Below, in pieces: positions 1 to 12,621 of a stretch of DNA of 64,000 bases. Below the pieces are notes generated by a model. The model was not told where the DNA came from and made no database searches. It was given only the letters and a program-made list of their open reading frames with translations. Origin of the DNA: Mya arenaria (taxonomy: Eukaryota; Mollusca; Bivalvia; Myida; Myidae); the NCBI RefSeq assembly GCF_026914265.1, contig NC_069135.1, forward strand, positions 30,322,738 through 30,386,737, given 5' to 3'. Within the stretch, counting starts at the first letter, position 1; each line of letters starts with the position of its first letter. The position numbers and the translations under genes were made by a program.

Positions 1-91
1 GAGATTGCTGATGACGATATTTTGAAAGTTGTGTAATTTATGTAGTCTTGTAAAGCGATGTTACGTATGTAGCGCCTGTCCTTAAACTTAA

Positions 92-409
92 GCCAATTGT
101 ATAAAACTGGATTATTCATTTATTTGGTAAAAGTTAGCCGAATGTTTATTGATTGGTCAATATTTATCCAATAATTTTTATTGACCAATCAAATCATTTA
201 AATGCACAAACTGCCCGAAAGATAACAATTGCTGCTGCAGCAAATTGCACTAAACTTCGATAAGATGTACACAGATAATATTTAGGCTTGTTTGCATATT
301 TAAATGATATGATTGGTCAATAGTAAATTTTGGTTGGTGTTGACCAATAAGTTAACATTTTAGCTGACCTTGACCAAACCACATATTTGACCAGATTTAT
401 ACAATTCGC
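92..409. mobile_element. Fold-back MITE-like element (GATTGGTCAAT family)
   Basis: Two arms of about 120 bp, roughly 92-208 and 288-409, are imperfect inverted copies of each other. The left arm begins CCAATTGTATAAAACTGG; the right arm ends with the inverse, near CCAGATTTATACAATTC. Both arms carry GATTGGTCAAT and an ATTTAAAT block in mirrored order. No reading frame lies between them, so this fits a non-autonomous fold-back DNA transposon. The superfamily is not recognised and no clear target-site duplication was found. A partial relative lies at about 2600-2790, in the 3' UTR of the same GST gene. Confidence 0.6.
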
Positions 410-557
410 TGCCTGTGGCCAACTTATCCAAGTGGTAGAATATAGCTACTGAGCTTGTATCTTTAGTTTTAGTTGCCATTGTTTTATTAGGATGGGGGAG
501 GGGCAATATTAGAGGGCAGGTTTACATTGATTATCTCCAAATATTACTTATTTGCAG

Positions 558-2476
558 AACTTGCTGGTGCCAATGAAGAAGAGCAGCTTCTGGTTGAGGA
601 AGTGTTCGAATGCGTCATGGACACTCAAAAAGCAATTATTGGGTTATTCTCTGACAAAAACGACGACGCGGCAAAGGTTTGTGAATCTATGAATAGAAAC
701 AATTCCAAATTTTAAATTGATGTTTGAAATGCTACAACATTTAAAGTTCTAATGCGATTCCAGAGATGAACGCATAACCTTCCAATTGCATTTAAATTCC
801 GAATAACACAACACCTTCGTAATACCAGATTCTGCAAAACAACGCTTCTTATTTTTAAAGCGGGTTTAGTTTTATTATCCTAGAGAACAACACGGAGCAC
901 TTTGCACAGCAAAAATAACGCGACGTCACGTTAAACGTTACGCCTTTTTTACTTATTTTACATATGAATAATCTTGCTAAGCAATATTCTTTAGAATAAC
1001 AACACAAGCAGATAGAGCCAACCGGCATTAACAAAAAGCGTTTTTACCAATAAAAGATTAGCCACCACATTGGATATTGTACATCGGATATCTTAATTCG
1101 AAGCTGTCGTCAGTGTATGTACATGGAAAAATATTACAACTAATAACTTACGGTGTAACAAGTGATTCAACGTTTTTTTCTTATCATCAGTCACGCTATT
1201 TTGCACACTTATAATAAAGCCCTTACCCAGAAAAAAATAACCCGGCGTGTGTTCTTTACACCCGATACAGCCTCGACTGAGACCAGCGGGGTGGGTTTTA
1301 CGGGGTTTTGCAAATTATCTGGTTTGTAGGACCATCTAGATATAAATAGTGGCTTCCACAGCATCTTGGCTTCGAAAACATACTTTTGGCGTATACCCCA
1401 CCAACCGATGGGGGTAAATTTCCTCTTTTGGTATCATAATTCAACTTTAATAATACAATGGAAACAACAATTCTCTGAGGAGCTGTAAGCCTTAATGTAT
1501 CAATGTAGGCGCGGACAGTCAATAAGCACCAATAAAGATATGTCTTTTTTTCTTACACATAAATATCATCAAATGTAAGATTTAAACACATTTTGACAAA
1601 TGCTTTTTCAGGCGGCCATAAAAGATGAATTTGTGAAGGAGTCGATACCAAAGTTGGCCAAATACGTTGAGTTGAGATCTGGGAAGGGAAAGAACGGATA
1701 CATTGTCGGATCAGCGGTACGAATGTTAAATTATTCCTTGAGTTTAACCACGTATTTTCCTTTGTCACCGTTTGTCAGTTTCGGCACCTTAAATGAATGA
1801 TCCGTATTAGTGTGATTTGCTCACGCTGTATAGAGATAAAAAGCTATATTTCTCTGTCCAAATATGCTTCCATCTGTTGCTTTGTGGTGTATTTTCAAAC
1901 AAATGTACTATGTGGTTCAAACAGTACTGACGATATTAACCAAACTGTGATCAGTTCTGTTTTTGGTCTAACTACATATTCTGACATTCTTGAAATGCTC
2001 TAATGCATAGTTATTTCATGTAAGATTGTTATAAGTGGTGACATTCTAAACAGCCAAGACGACAAAAATGCTTACTTCAAGTGTGATGTCATTCAAGTTA
2101 ACAGGTCATATGCAACTTGAGTTCATTACTTTCACTCCACTATAATCCGAAACTTTATTATAGTCACTATGACATCGTTAAATAGTATGAACACCCTTCT
2201 GTTCACGTATTCCCATATGAAATACACATACACAAATTTGATAAATTGTTTGTATTCTTATAATCATATTCTAGTATAACTAAAGGGTTTATGTTTGTAT
2301 TTTAGTTATCTCTGGCAGACCTTGCAGTTTTTAACTTTGTTGACCAGACCGGAGGACTCGGGTTGGTGGACGCATGGAACAAATACCCTGTTATCAAGAA
2401 ACACCAGGAAAAGGTCAAATCCGAAAAGAAAGTTGCAGAATGGCTCAAGAAAAGACAAGAGTATGAGCAAAAATAA
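558..2476 (+). CDS. Sigma-class glutathione S-transferase, C-terminal exons (5' part outside window)
   Basis: Three exons, 558-676, 1612-1716 and 2306-2476 (stop TAA 2474-2476), join in phase with AG/GT borders. They encode the all-helical C-terminal domain of a cytosolic GST, the type that binds hydrophobic substrates next to a glutathione-binding N-terminal domain. The first exon begins inside a codon (g|aa) and reads ELAGANEEEQ. The third contains SLADLAVFNF, the conserved N-capping box (S/T-x-x-D) and hydrophobic helix of GST folds, followed by KYPVIKKHQEKV and the terminal AEWLKKRQEYEQK. This arrangement is typical of sigma-class enzymes, including haematopoietic prostaglandin D synthase and mollusc S-crystallin relatives. 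The N-terminal thioredoxin-like domain with the catalytic Tyr must lie upstream of the window. Conjugation versus prostaglandin isomerase activity cannot be told from this part. The fold assignment is strong; the class is likely. Confidence 0.85.
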
Positions 2477-2599
2477 ACTATAGTTGTGGGCGCCGTTTGT
2501 GTTGTTATTCGGCATTGCAATACGTTGTCTTTAAATGGAGGTGGTTAACTCTTAGTATACTTGACCGTCAATGATGTTACTTAAACTCGGATTTGATCC

Positions 2600-2790
2600 A
2601 TTCGAATGGAATGGTGACGAACAAATTTGTATTGCGTTAATCATCACTAACCAATTGTGTAAAACTGGTATGGTCAATGTAGCCCAAATGCTTATTGATT
2701 GGTCAATGACTAGATCAATACTATTAACCAACCAAATCACTTTAAATGAAAACTAGCCTAAAATAACCAATGGACAACTTATCCAAGTAT
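2600..2790. mobile_element. Partial copy of the GATTGGTCAAT fold-back family
   Basis: Blocks CCAATTGTGTAAAACTGG, TTATTGATTGGTCAATG and an ATCACTTTAAATG block occur in the same order as in the left arm of the element at 92-409. The copy then ends in CAACTTATCCAAGT, which also follows the right arm of that element. Only one arm is obvious here. It lies after the GST stop codon and before the nearest AATAAA, so it is probably transcribed in the 3' UTR. Confidence 0.5.
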
Positions 2791-2964
2791 ACAGTTTGTG
2801 TGTCTTGCTCAAGTTCAATTGATTGCCATCTCTGCAAATGAACAATTATCACGATAAAAATGTTTTAAAATTCTCATTATGTCCTAGTTATATAGTATGT
2901 GATTTGTCTTCATCGTTTATACTTTCCCATGTGTTTGTTTTAAGTGTTCACTATTTATGTCCTG

Positions 2965-2970
2965 AATAAA
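2965..2970 (+). promoter_or_regulatory. Candidate polyadenylation signal for the GST gene
   Basis: AATAAA lies 489 bases past the GST stop codon and is the first canonical hexamer on this strand after it. It would give a 3' UTR of about 0.5 kb that includes the partial MITE at 2600-2790. Confidence 0.4.
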
Positions 2971-2979
2971 CAATTAAAA

Positions 2980-3680
2980 ATATTAATAGCAGTTTTCTTT
3001 GTTCCCAAAATATACCGAACAGACAGGTATATGATACCAGTTGGATATTTGGCATAGCAATTTGAAGTTAATTGATCTTATGAATAGATCATAGTTGCAC
3101 TTTGTCAAAGCATGTTTGAACTGTTGTGTCAGTCGTGAAAACAGAATAATAGCTTTAATTACTCCCTTTAATTAACGAGTATTTAAAAGTAGTAGTTTGG
3201 GGTGCTGTTTTGACTATTCAAAGCATTTCCTTTGCGAATATGATCGTCATCAATAACAGCATTTTTTATGTTTTAATACTTTGTTTTTTACATACGCTCT
3301 TCAAGTGTTAAATGGCGAAATTTAAGAGGGCAATTTCAGTTCAATCTTTGTCATTCTACAGCAAGACAAGTAATGTTTCCTAATAGTTAAGTACGGTAAC
3401 CCTCTTCACTCTCTTTCATTTATCGTGATTGATTTTCATTTCTTTGATCAATTAAACGAAACCAAAAAAACATATTTCGATTGGAAACGGATGATTATCG
3501 ATTGATCTCAAATTTGGCTTTAATTGGTGGCATTCTACCATATGTTAACCGAGATGCCATGCACAAATTGTTATCAATATAAAAACAACAACACGTCACA
3601 TCAATGCATTATGAAATATTTTTGTAAAGAATACAATATTAGTATTTTTTATTATATCCAAGCTAAACCCTATCCTATGA
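2980..3680. other. Non-coding spacer
   Basis: AT-rich sequence between the GST 3' end and the 31-bp minisatellite. The short reading frames have no recognisable protein character and no splice context. Nothing else was seen. Confidence 0.5.
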
Positions 3681-3689
3681 GACAAGCCA

Positions 3690-6350
3690 GTGCAACTCTG
3701 TATAACGCTGTTACAGCAGACATTACAGAGCAATAACGCTGTTATAGAAGGCAAATCAGTGCAGAAACAGATGTAACAGATGGCATATTCGTGCAACAAA
3801 CATATTATATACCGCAATTCAGTACAACAACGCTTTTAAAAGAGGCAAATCTTTGCAAGATCGCTTTAATAGAGTACATATCAGTGAAACAACGCTCTAA
3901 TAGAAGGCAAATCAGTGCAACAACGCTATTATGGAAAGCAAATCAGTGCAATAACGCTATCATGAAATTTAAGTCAGTGCAATAACGCTCTAACAGAAGG
4001 CAAATCAGTGCAACAACGCTATCATGGAAATCAAGTCAGTGCAATTACGCTCTTACCGAAGGCAAATCAGTGCAACAATGCTATCATGGAAATCAAGTCA
4101 GTGCAACAACGCTATAATGAAAGGCAAATAAATGCAACGACGCTATCATGGAGGGCAAATCAGTGCAATATCGCTATCACGGAGGGAAAGTCAGTGCAAT
4201 AACGCTATCATGGAAGGCAAACTAGTGCAACAACGCTATCACGGAGGGCAAATCACTGCAATAACGCTATCATGGAAGGCAAACTAATGCAACAACGCTT
4301 TCACGGAGGGTAAATCAATGCAATAACGCCATAATGGAAATCAAGTCAGTGCAATAACGCTATCATGGAAGGCAAATTAGAGCAGCAACGCTATCACGAA
4401 GGGCAAAGCAGTAGAACAACGCTATAATGGAAGGCAAATCAGTGCAACAATGCTATCATAGAAGGCAAATCAGTGCAGCAACGCTATAATGGAAGGCAAA
4501 TCAGTGCAATAACGCTATAATGGAAGGAAAATCAGTGCAACAATGATATCATAGAAGGCAAATCAGTGCAACAACGCTATCACGGAGGGCAAATCAGTGC
4601 AATAACGCTATAATGGAAGGCAAATCAGTGCAACAATGCTATCATAGAAGGCAAATCAGTGCAACAACGCTATCACGGAGGGCAAATCAGTGCAATAACG
4701 CTATAATGGAAGGCAAATCAGTGCAGCAATGCTATCATGGAAGGCAAGTCAGTGCAATAACGCTATAATAGAAGGAAAATCAGTGCAATAACGCTATTAT
4801 GGAAGGCATATCAGTGCAACAATGCTATATATGAAATGAAATCAGTGCAACAACGCTATAATGGAAGGCAAATTAGTGCAACAACGCTATAATGGAAGGC
4901 AAATTATTGCAACAACGCTTACACGGAGGGCAAATCAGTGCAATAACGCTACAATGGAAGGCAAATCAGTGCAACAATGCTATACTAGTAATTGAAATCA
5001 AGTCAGTGCAACAACGCTATTATGGAAGGCACATCAGTGCAACAACGCTATCATGGAAGGCAAATTAGTGCAACAACGCTATCATGGAAGGCAAATTAGT
5101 GCAACAACGCTATCACAAAGGCAAATCAGTGCAATAACGTTATAATGGAAGGCAAATTAGTGCAACAATGCTATAATGGAATTCAAGTCGGTGCAACAAC
5201 GCTATCACGGAGGGCAAATCAGTGCAATAACGCTATCATGAAAGGCAAATTAGTGCAACAACGCTATCACAAAGGCAAATCAGTGCAATAACGTTATAAT
5301 GGAAGGCAAATTAGTGCAACAATGCTATAATGGAATTCAAGTCGGTGCAACAACGCTATCACGGAGGGCAAATCAGTGCAATAACGCTATCATGAAAGGC
5401 AAATTAGTGCAACATCGCTATCAAGGAGGGCAAATCAGTGCAATAACGCTATTATGGAAGGCAAATCAGTGCAAAAACGCTATCACGGAGGGCAAATCAG
5501 TGCAAAAACGCTATCATGGAAGGCAAATCAGTGCAACAACGCTATCATGGAGGGAAATTCAGTGCAATAACGCTATTATGGAAGGCAAATTAGTGCAACA
5601 ACGCTATCATGGACGGCAAATCAGTGCAATAACGCTATTATGGAAGGCAAATCAGTGCAACAACGCTATCAAGGACGGCAATTCAGTACAATAACGCTAT
5701 TCGGTGCAATAACGCTATCATTGAAGGCAAATCAGTGCAACAACGCTATCAAGGACGGCAATTCAGTACAATAACGCTATTCGGTGCAATAACGCTATCA
5801 TTGAAGTCAAATCAGTGCAACAACGCTATCAAGGAGGGCAACTCAGTGCAATTACGCTATCATGGAAGGCAAATTAGTGCAACAACGCTATCACGGAGGG
5901 CAAATCAGTGCAATAACGCTATCAGGGAAGGCAAATTAGTGCAACAACGCTATCACGGAGGGCAAATCAGTGCAATAACGCTATCAGGGAAGGCAAATTA
6001 GTGCAACAACGCTATCACGAAGGGCAAATCAGTGCAATAACGCTATAATGGAAGGCAAATTAGTGCAATAACGCTATCACGGAAGGCAAATCAGTGCAAT
6101 AACGCTATCACGGAAGGCAAATTAGTGCAACAACGCTATCACGAAGGGCAAATCAGTGCAATAACGCTATCATGGAATGCAGATTATTGTAACAACGCTA
6201 TCACGGAAGGCAAATCAGTGCAATAACACTCTTATAGAAGGCAAATCAGTGCAACAACGCTATTTAAGAAAGCAAATCAAACAACTCTTTTATAGAAGGC
6301 AACAGAATGCAACAACGTTTAGTGGAAGGCAGAGCACTGCAGCAAGGCTA
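3690..6350 (+). repeat. 31-bp minisatellite, about 85 units
   Basis: The unit is close to GGCAAATCAGTGCAACAACG followed by CTATCATGGAA, 31 bp in all, repeated head to tail for about 2.65 kb. Two subtypes, CAACAACG and CAATAACG, often alternate, giving a 62-bp higher-order unit. Longer blocks are also duplicated: the stretch around 5113-5265 recurs at about 5269-5420, and the one around 5655-5730 recurs at about 5740-5815. The edges (3690-3960 and 6200-6350) are more diverged than the centre, as expected for homogenisation by unequal exchange. Open frames through the array arise because the unit has few stops; they are not genes. Confidence 0.95.
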
Positions 6351-6359
6351 TTTTAGAAG

Positions 6360-9300
6360 GGTATCTAGAACGCTTACCAATGCATGAATGCTATTGTCAA
6401 GCCAGTGAAAAAATAAATAGAACATGTTCCATATACAGTAGTCGTACATGGCCTTAAGCTAGTTCGTAGAGCTAACTTGTCATTGATCTTCGATGCAACG
6501 ACACCTTTATCTAAGGTGTTAAGGTTATATAGATCAAACGCACATCAGATATAAACGTTTCTGCTGCAATTAAGTGCATTGAAATGTCAGGTTCTGGGGG
6601 GTTTATTCAGTCATATTTTGATTGTTACAGATTTTTGAAATATTGCTGACTCATCTAAATATGAAAACATTTAAACTTCCTAATTGAATGTTATACTTTA
6701 AGCACAAGTACTTTTCCGAATTCAATAGTATTTGTTTTTAATACGTTATAGAAGGGATAATACATACATGTGCCATTTGAAAAATTTAAGCGATGGAAAA
6801 AGAAATTTAAGACCTGAAAGTCACACACAATACTAAATGAAATGTCCGAAATTTTAAATGATGGTCACAAACATAAACATGAAAATACTATCGAGTACTA
6901 ATATCACTTTAGTGCAAGCATTCAACTGGCTCCAGAAAGTCACTGGCTTTCATCGTTTTTTAATGATCAAAACAAAGCATATGGTAGGCTTCACTTGCAG
7001 TGCCCTGTGGGTTAGCAGGACGTCATGTTATAAAACTCGCCCACACATCATATATATATATATATATATTTCGAATTAAATGTATCTTCTTTCACAAGTG
7101 ATCACATATTAATTCTTTCGACTACATTTCGGTTACAAAACCTGTTACACGCATCTTATTCAACATAGCCAAATAAATCAATGTTACATGCGATCACGGC
7201 AGGCGGACCAGTTGTAATTATTTTTTTGCACTTTCAGTTGCATATTAGCAGCGCCGTTCTCTTGACAACGATCAGCCTACAACATTTATAGTGTAAATAC
7301 ATTGCATTTTTTTAAATAGAAGTCGGGAAAGATACCTTTTTGATACATAGGCTTTGCCTAACATTTGAAAAGTGTTAATACCCTAGTAGAGTCTACTTGA
7401 ACGTGTAGCTACATGTATATGTAAAGTATGTAGTTGAGTTTTAAAGCTTTATTGAACTTGTACGTTTCAGTTCGCTGACACCCACATGAATTATTTCGGT
7501 CGTGCTATAGAGAGTACATTTATAAACGTGTCCAATGCAATTATACCTGGATGACAGGGTGAACGAAAAGTAATCCACACACGTACCCGTTCAATACGCG
7601 TTTTCCATCCTCTCGATTATGTCCTTAGCCATATCCGTATAACTTCCCATGTAAAGGTATCTTTAGACTTGCATCCTCCCCGAAGAGCTGGATGTACGGA
7701 TTGCCACAGTGGCGAGAGTCGTTTAGTTTGCATTATGTAATACTTTCGAAATGAAATTTAAGTGTGTCCATTGAATTATTTTCTTGACTTGACGATAGTT
7801 CATTATCGTTTCGGACCTTGCCTTGTTCCTTTACATAAGGTTTATTTTTTAATGTTCACAACTGGTCATAATCCAGGAGTTTTCATTGTATTATTAAATA
7901 TATTTACATTCGTTCAGAAAGAACGATAAAATTCGAGTTCGTTTTGAATGAACCGGTCGACCTTTCGTGACATTTGGAGTTTGGCAAAAAACAACGCTCT
8001 GATTAGGCGCTGTTGAAACACCGTGTGTAGAATTCTTACTACGATCTGCTTAATTGCTATATATAGCACATGTACATAAACAACTGATAAAATGAGATAA
8101 AAGTGTCCAGTTTTCAAAAATGTGAAATTTCAAATAATGTCGAAATGCCATTTCTCATCATGAGAATGATGTAATGGTATCTCTTTTATTATAGAGGCAC
8201 ATTCTGAAAATGCGCAATGTATTATAAAATAACATTTAAATACATACAATGATTGGAGACTATGAAAGTGTCATTTGTTTGTCGATTAAGATGAATTCAT
8301 CTAAAAATTGTAACTTCGAGAAAACTAGCACATAATATAACTTCAATTTGTTTAAAAAAGTTAAAAGAAAAAAATATGAATGCCCGCTCGCTTGAGTCAT
8401 GCTTATACATGTAAACCAGGAGTTAAAATATATCGATAATTTTCTTGATTAAAACAACACTAGTACAACCCAAATTATTATTATTACCACATATTTTATA
8501 CTAACTACCAAATGATTAAAAAGAATCTTGGATTGTTTATATTTTTCTGCAAATTATTTCTGCACTATTCATTATGCGGAGGATAAAAAGAACGCCTTAA
8601 TATGCACCAAGGGCGACAAGTGCTCTTACCATTTACATTTGCTCTACATGTTTTGTTCCCTTTATTGTTACTAAAAGCTTCTTTTCTTGAACTCTTCAGT
8701 CGAAAAAAAAAAATGAAAAAATAAAAAGGGAAAATGAATATATATGGATTGATTACGCGCTTTTTGGAAAAATTGCATAATCATGGCCGAGGTTCATACT
8801 GCATGAAGGGAAGAAAAATAAGAATCAATCCTTAAATAATTGCGACTTTACAATATTAAGACCGAAAAACAATATCAATATATATATATATAAAAGAAAA
8901 TATCGGATTTGGTATTCCTCAAGGTTTCTACACTTCATTTATTATATATATGGGGATATGTGAATACGGTGTTAAACCTGGCGAACTATGTAAGATGGAA
9001 CAAAGATAGCAGCATATCTTTTAAGAGTTGACAGGCTGGCTTTACTCATTTGTTTTCAGTTGATGTCTGTTTCGGTTGTTGAGTATTTCATCAGTTTATA
9101 TGTTAGCTTTATCTTTATCCTTTATTGTTTTCACGTCGATGCTGGCTCTGATCAAGCTTGTATGTTTCATTTTGTAATTGTCGAGAAATATAGGGACAAT
9201 TGTCAGGCTATGCGCATATATCATAGTTCAAATATATCGTTATTTCGTGTTCCAGTAAACTCGTGTTTCAACGATGTGCGTGTGGTCTATTTGCGGTGTG

Positions 9301-9795
9301 TGCCCTTTTTGTCTCTCGTTCAGTTTCGTTTTAGGACCTTACCATGTACATCTAAACAGGGTTTGTATTAGAATGCTTGCCGTTGTAGTTTTCATTGTGT
9401 TATTGTAAATTTATACTACAAATATATCTAAAAATTAGCATAAATATGCCACATTGAGGGAAAAGTGTCCAATTCTTCAGTATCAATACATTGCGCCAAT
9501 ATCACCCTATCATGATAAGAGTCTAAATTTATATATGAGAGAAATGATGAGTTCAACGTGTTCTAGCACTGGATATCTTTGGCCATGTCTTTATCTCTGT
9601 GGTTATATAAAGGACTACTGGGCCTGTTCGTGTAGTTTCAATTATTTTAATGAACGTTATTCTATTTCTAATAAATGGTTGAAAAAAAAGAGTAATATTC
9701 TCAAAAACTTTAACCTTAGATTCAAAACCTTGGTATACATGTTATCTTTGTTATCATTTTCCTTATAGTAAGGATCAAAGAAGTGACAGCTGTTT
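6360..9795. other. Gene-poor spacer
   Basis: AT-rich non-coding sequence with short AT microsatellites near 7050-7070 and 8880-8892. A 103-codon frame at 9060-9371 starts with a hydrophobic stretch but has no family signature or splice context. No RNA gene or transposon was recognised. Confidence 0.45.
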
Positions 9796-9801
9796 TCTCA
9801 C

Positions 9802-9807
9802 TTTATT
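9802..9807 (-). promoter_or_regulatory. Polyadenylation signal of the downstream SleB-like gene
   Basis: On the minus strand AATAAA lies 23 bases past the stop codon at 9830. The close spacing supports 9830 as a true gene end. Confidence 0.55.
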
Positions 9808-9829
9808 CAATAGATGGGTGATTCTAATA

Positions 9830-11510
9830 TTATTTTCCAATTAGTTGCACAGAATCTACTTGAGCGCGGCTGGCGAACATATGCTGTCCAATTCTAATGT
9901 TGTTGACAGAGTGATAATATTTATTGTCTTCAGTGGCTGAGCATGAACCTTTACTAGGGTCTGGGACACAGAAGTCTGTGGCGCCATTTGTAGGATCAGG
10001 CTTACATTGGCATATTGCAGCAACTGAAACGCCAATTGTAAGATTATATGCAGCCGTGTGTTGCATTCTTGCCTCTTCAAAAGACGAGTTATGATTGTGG
10101 TTGTCAAGAGTGTTGTATTCATGCACCCTTCCTTTTTTGTACATTTTCCCGATAACGCCCTCGATCTGCAAGATAATTTTATTATTAATTTAAAACAATA
10201 ATAATGTGACAACATATTTCTGCATCATCATAAATTAGCTTACTGTATTGGGATAGTAATATAATATACCCTGTTTACATTCATTGCGCCATTGCTTTTC
10301 GGGATAACGTATATGGTTTACCCCGTTTACAATAGAATACGCCAGACTTTATTTAATTATCTTACCGTATCAGCAAAACCTATATGGTTTTCCGTGTTTA
10401 CAATGGAATACGCCATGCTTTATTGTGTTGTCTTACCGTATCGGTAAAACCTATATGGTTTTCCCTGTTTACAATGGAATACACCATGCTTTATTGTGTT
10501 GTCTCACCGCATCGGGATAACCGGTATAGTTTTCCGTTTACAATGGAATATGCCATACTTTATTGTGTTATCTCACCGTATCGGGATAACCGGTATGGTT
10601 TTCCGTGTTTACAATGGAATATGCCATGCTTTATTGTGTTGTCTTACCGTATCGGTAAAACCTATATTGTTTTCCCTGTTTACGATGGAATACGCCATGT
10701 TTTATTGTGTTATCTCACCGTATCGGGATGACCGGTATGGTTTTCCGTTTACAATGGAATATGCCATACTTGATTGTGTTTTCTCACCGTATAGGGATAA
10801 CCGGTATGGTTTTCCGTTTACAATGGAATATGCCATGCTTTATTGTGTTGTTTTACCGTATTGGTAAAACCTATATGGTTTTCCCTACTTACAATGGAAT
10901 ATGCCATACTTTATTGTGTTATCTCACCGTATCGGGATGACCGGTATGGTTTTCCGTTTACAATGGCATATGCCATGCTTTATTGTGTTGTTTTACCGTA
11001 TCGGTAAAACCTATATGGTTTTCCCTGTTTACAATGGAATATGCCATACTTTATTGTGTTATCTCACCGCATCGGGATAACCGGTATGGTTTTCCGTTTA
11101 CAATGGAATATGCCATACTTTATTGTGTTATCCCACCGCATCGGGATAACCGGTATGGTTTTCCCTGTTTACAATGGAATACGCCATACTTTATTGTGTT
11201 ATCTCACCGCATCGGGATAACCGGTATGGTTTTCCCTGTTTACAATGGAATACGCCATATTGTATTATGTTATCCGCTCTGTATCAGGAAAACGGTATAA
11301 TTAACCCTGTTATTATATTATCTCACCGTATCAGGATACCCGGTATGGTTTACCCTTTTATTATATTATCTCACCGTATCAGGATACCCGGTATGGTTTA
11401 CCCTGTTTGCAATAGAATACGCCAGAGCCAGCTGCTCTTCAATGCATTCTCCCCTTGCCTCACCGAAAACAATCCGTGCTGTAAGGTCTATTTCTTCTGG
11501 GCCATTAATG
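9830..11510 (-). CDS. SleB-like (Hydrolase_2) putative peptidoglycan hydrolase, downstream copy; first exon not found
   Basis: Two exons on the minus strand, 11510-11375 and 10165-9830, join in phase 0 (donor ACG|GTGAGA, acceptor TTGCAG). They give 156 residues. The first exon contains ARIVFGEARGECIEEQ and IANRVNHTGYPDT, matching the GEARGE...VAVAAVILNRV...FPNTV core of bacterial SleB/CwlJ cortex-lytic hydrolases. The Glu of GEARGE is the presumed catalytic acid. The second exon continues with IEGVIGKMY and ends with NGATDFCVPDPS and IRIGQHMFASR, matching the family's ALYYFNP and IGxHxF end motifs. Added cysteines (for example CQCKPD) suggest extracellular folding. Known family members cut peptidoglycan in bacteria; activity here is inferred. 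The first exon begins with one base of a split codon, as in the upstream copy. I found no matching signal-peptide exon between 11511 and 12621, so this copy may use the exon at 14958-15067 by alternative splicing, or be 5'-truncated. Confidence 0.7.
10285..11374 (-). repeat. 68-73-bp minisatellite derived from an exon end and splice donor
   Basis: About fifteen tandem units lie directly beside the 3' end of the exon ending at 11375. Each unit, read on the minus strand, repeats the last 48 or so coding bases of that exon (GCGTATTCCATTG... CCGATACG), the splice donor (GTGAGATAA) and about 20 bases of intron. Two subtypes alternate, one with CTCACCG and one with CTTACCG on the plus strand. The three units nearest the exon are the most similar to it, so the array grew from the exon-intron junction. 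Plus-strand open frames of about 105-123 codons in the array are by-products of the repeat. Confidence 0.9.
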
Positions 11511-11519
11511 CTGCAAATA

Positions 11520-12615
11520 TATAACACATTTCTTTTAACAAATATCACTTACTAATGTTTAACATGTAATTATTTATAGTAATGACAATATATGTAAAGA
11601 TCTCTGAAGTAGGAACAAGTGCTAAATCACTCGGTTTATTGATATATAAGGCAAACATCATTGATTTGAAGATAACAATCAAAGACTGTTTTCGTTGAAT
11701 AAACTTGATTCGAAACAACGAAATACGTCGACCATATTAACAGAGCAATCTCGGTTTATTTTAGGATGCTTTTTCTTTTAGGCACCGATGGCCCCTTTTA
11801 TTTGCCCCGTAATATAGACCACGGGGTCGGGGGCATCCCCATTGAACTTCACGTCATTCATAATCAGTAATATTTTATACAGTGATCATGGAATAATTAA
11901 GTTAAAAATTAACAATTTAAGCATATAAATTATGTTAGGCATTTATTGTAGCACTATATGTTGAAAAGTTTAAGAATAAAATGTTGCTTAAATATCAACA
12001 ATAGTACACGTTGGTATAATATTGTTTATATCGTTCATGCGTTTTATATCCTTCGAAAGCGAAAAGGCTAAAACCAGAGTAACAGAAGGAATATTCTTAA
12101 TAGTGTCTTTTTAATGAATGAGGTCAGTGTAAAAATGATTAAGGCTGTCAATTGGCATCAGGTAAAGTTCAAAATGGACCAAATAGTTGATAACGTTGTA
12201 AAATGCAGTTTCATTTAGAACGTTTGAAACTGGTTAAACCGTAAAGACACTCAATAAAATAGCATAACTTAATATTTTCCCAAATAGTTTATACAAAGTG
12301 ATCTTCTTAAATATGAATTTCTTAAAAATGTGATTTTAATTGAGTTAAAAAATGATTCTGCAGGTTCTAACCATTGCTGACTCCAAGTTACTTCGCGCTT
12401 GACGTCATTAAAAAACTTAACAGTATTTGAAAAAAATGTATAAAACTAGTAGATTATTTAAAACGTTAAACCAACTAGTCGATAAACTTAAACATATTAA
12501 CGAAAAGGTATCATAGACGCTTATGTGGGGCGAGTTGAATGTCACTATCCTCGGGCGAGAACCGGTGCCCTCGGGTCGAATAATTCTTTCTTACCCACAT
12601 ACATGTGGAAAACAC
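11520..12615. other. Spacer between the two SleB-like units
   Basis: AT-rich sequence between the stop of the upstream copy and the first recognised exon of the downstream copy. I searched the minus strand for a signal-peptide exon ending in phase 2 and found none convincing. A GC-rich patch at about 12541-12600 with CCTCGGG and CCCTCGGGTCG looks like an interspersed repeat. Confidence 0.4.
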
Positions 12616-12621
12616 TTATGG

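Noticed and set aside
5299-6001. Frames of 131 and 88 codons in the 31-bp array
   Set aside because: Repeat by-products; the peptide has the array's period and no start or splice context.
9060-9371. A 103-codon frame with a hydrophobic N-terminus
   Set aside because: No recognised motif, no splice context and base composition like the surrounding spacer.
10384-11524. Plus-strand frames of 105-123 codons
   Set aside because: They read the minus-strand exon-derived minisatellite in antisense; the genuine coding signal is on the minus strand at 11510-11375.
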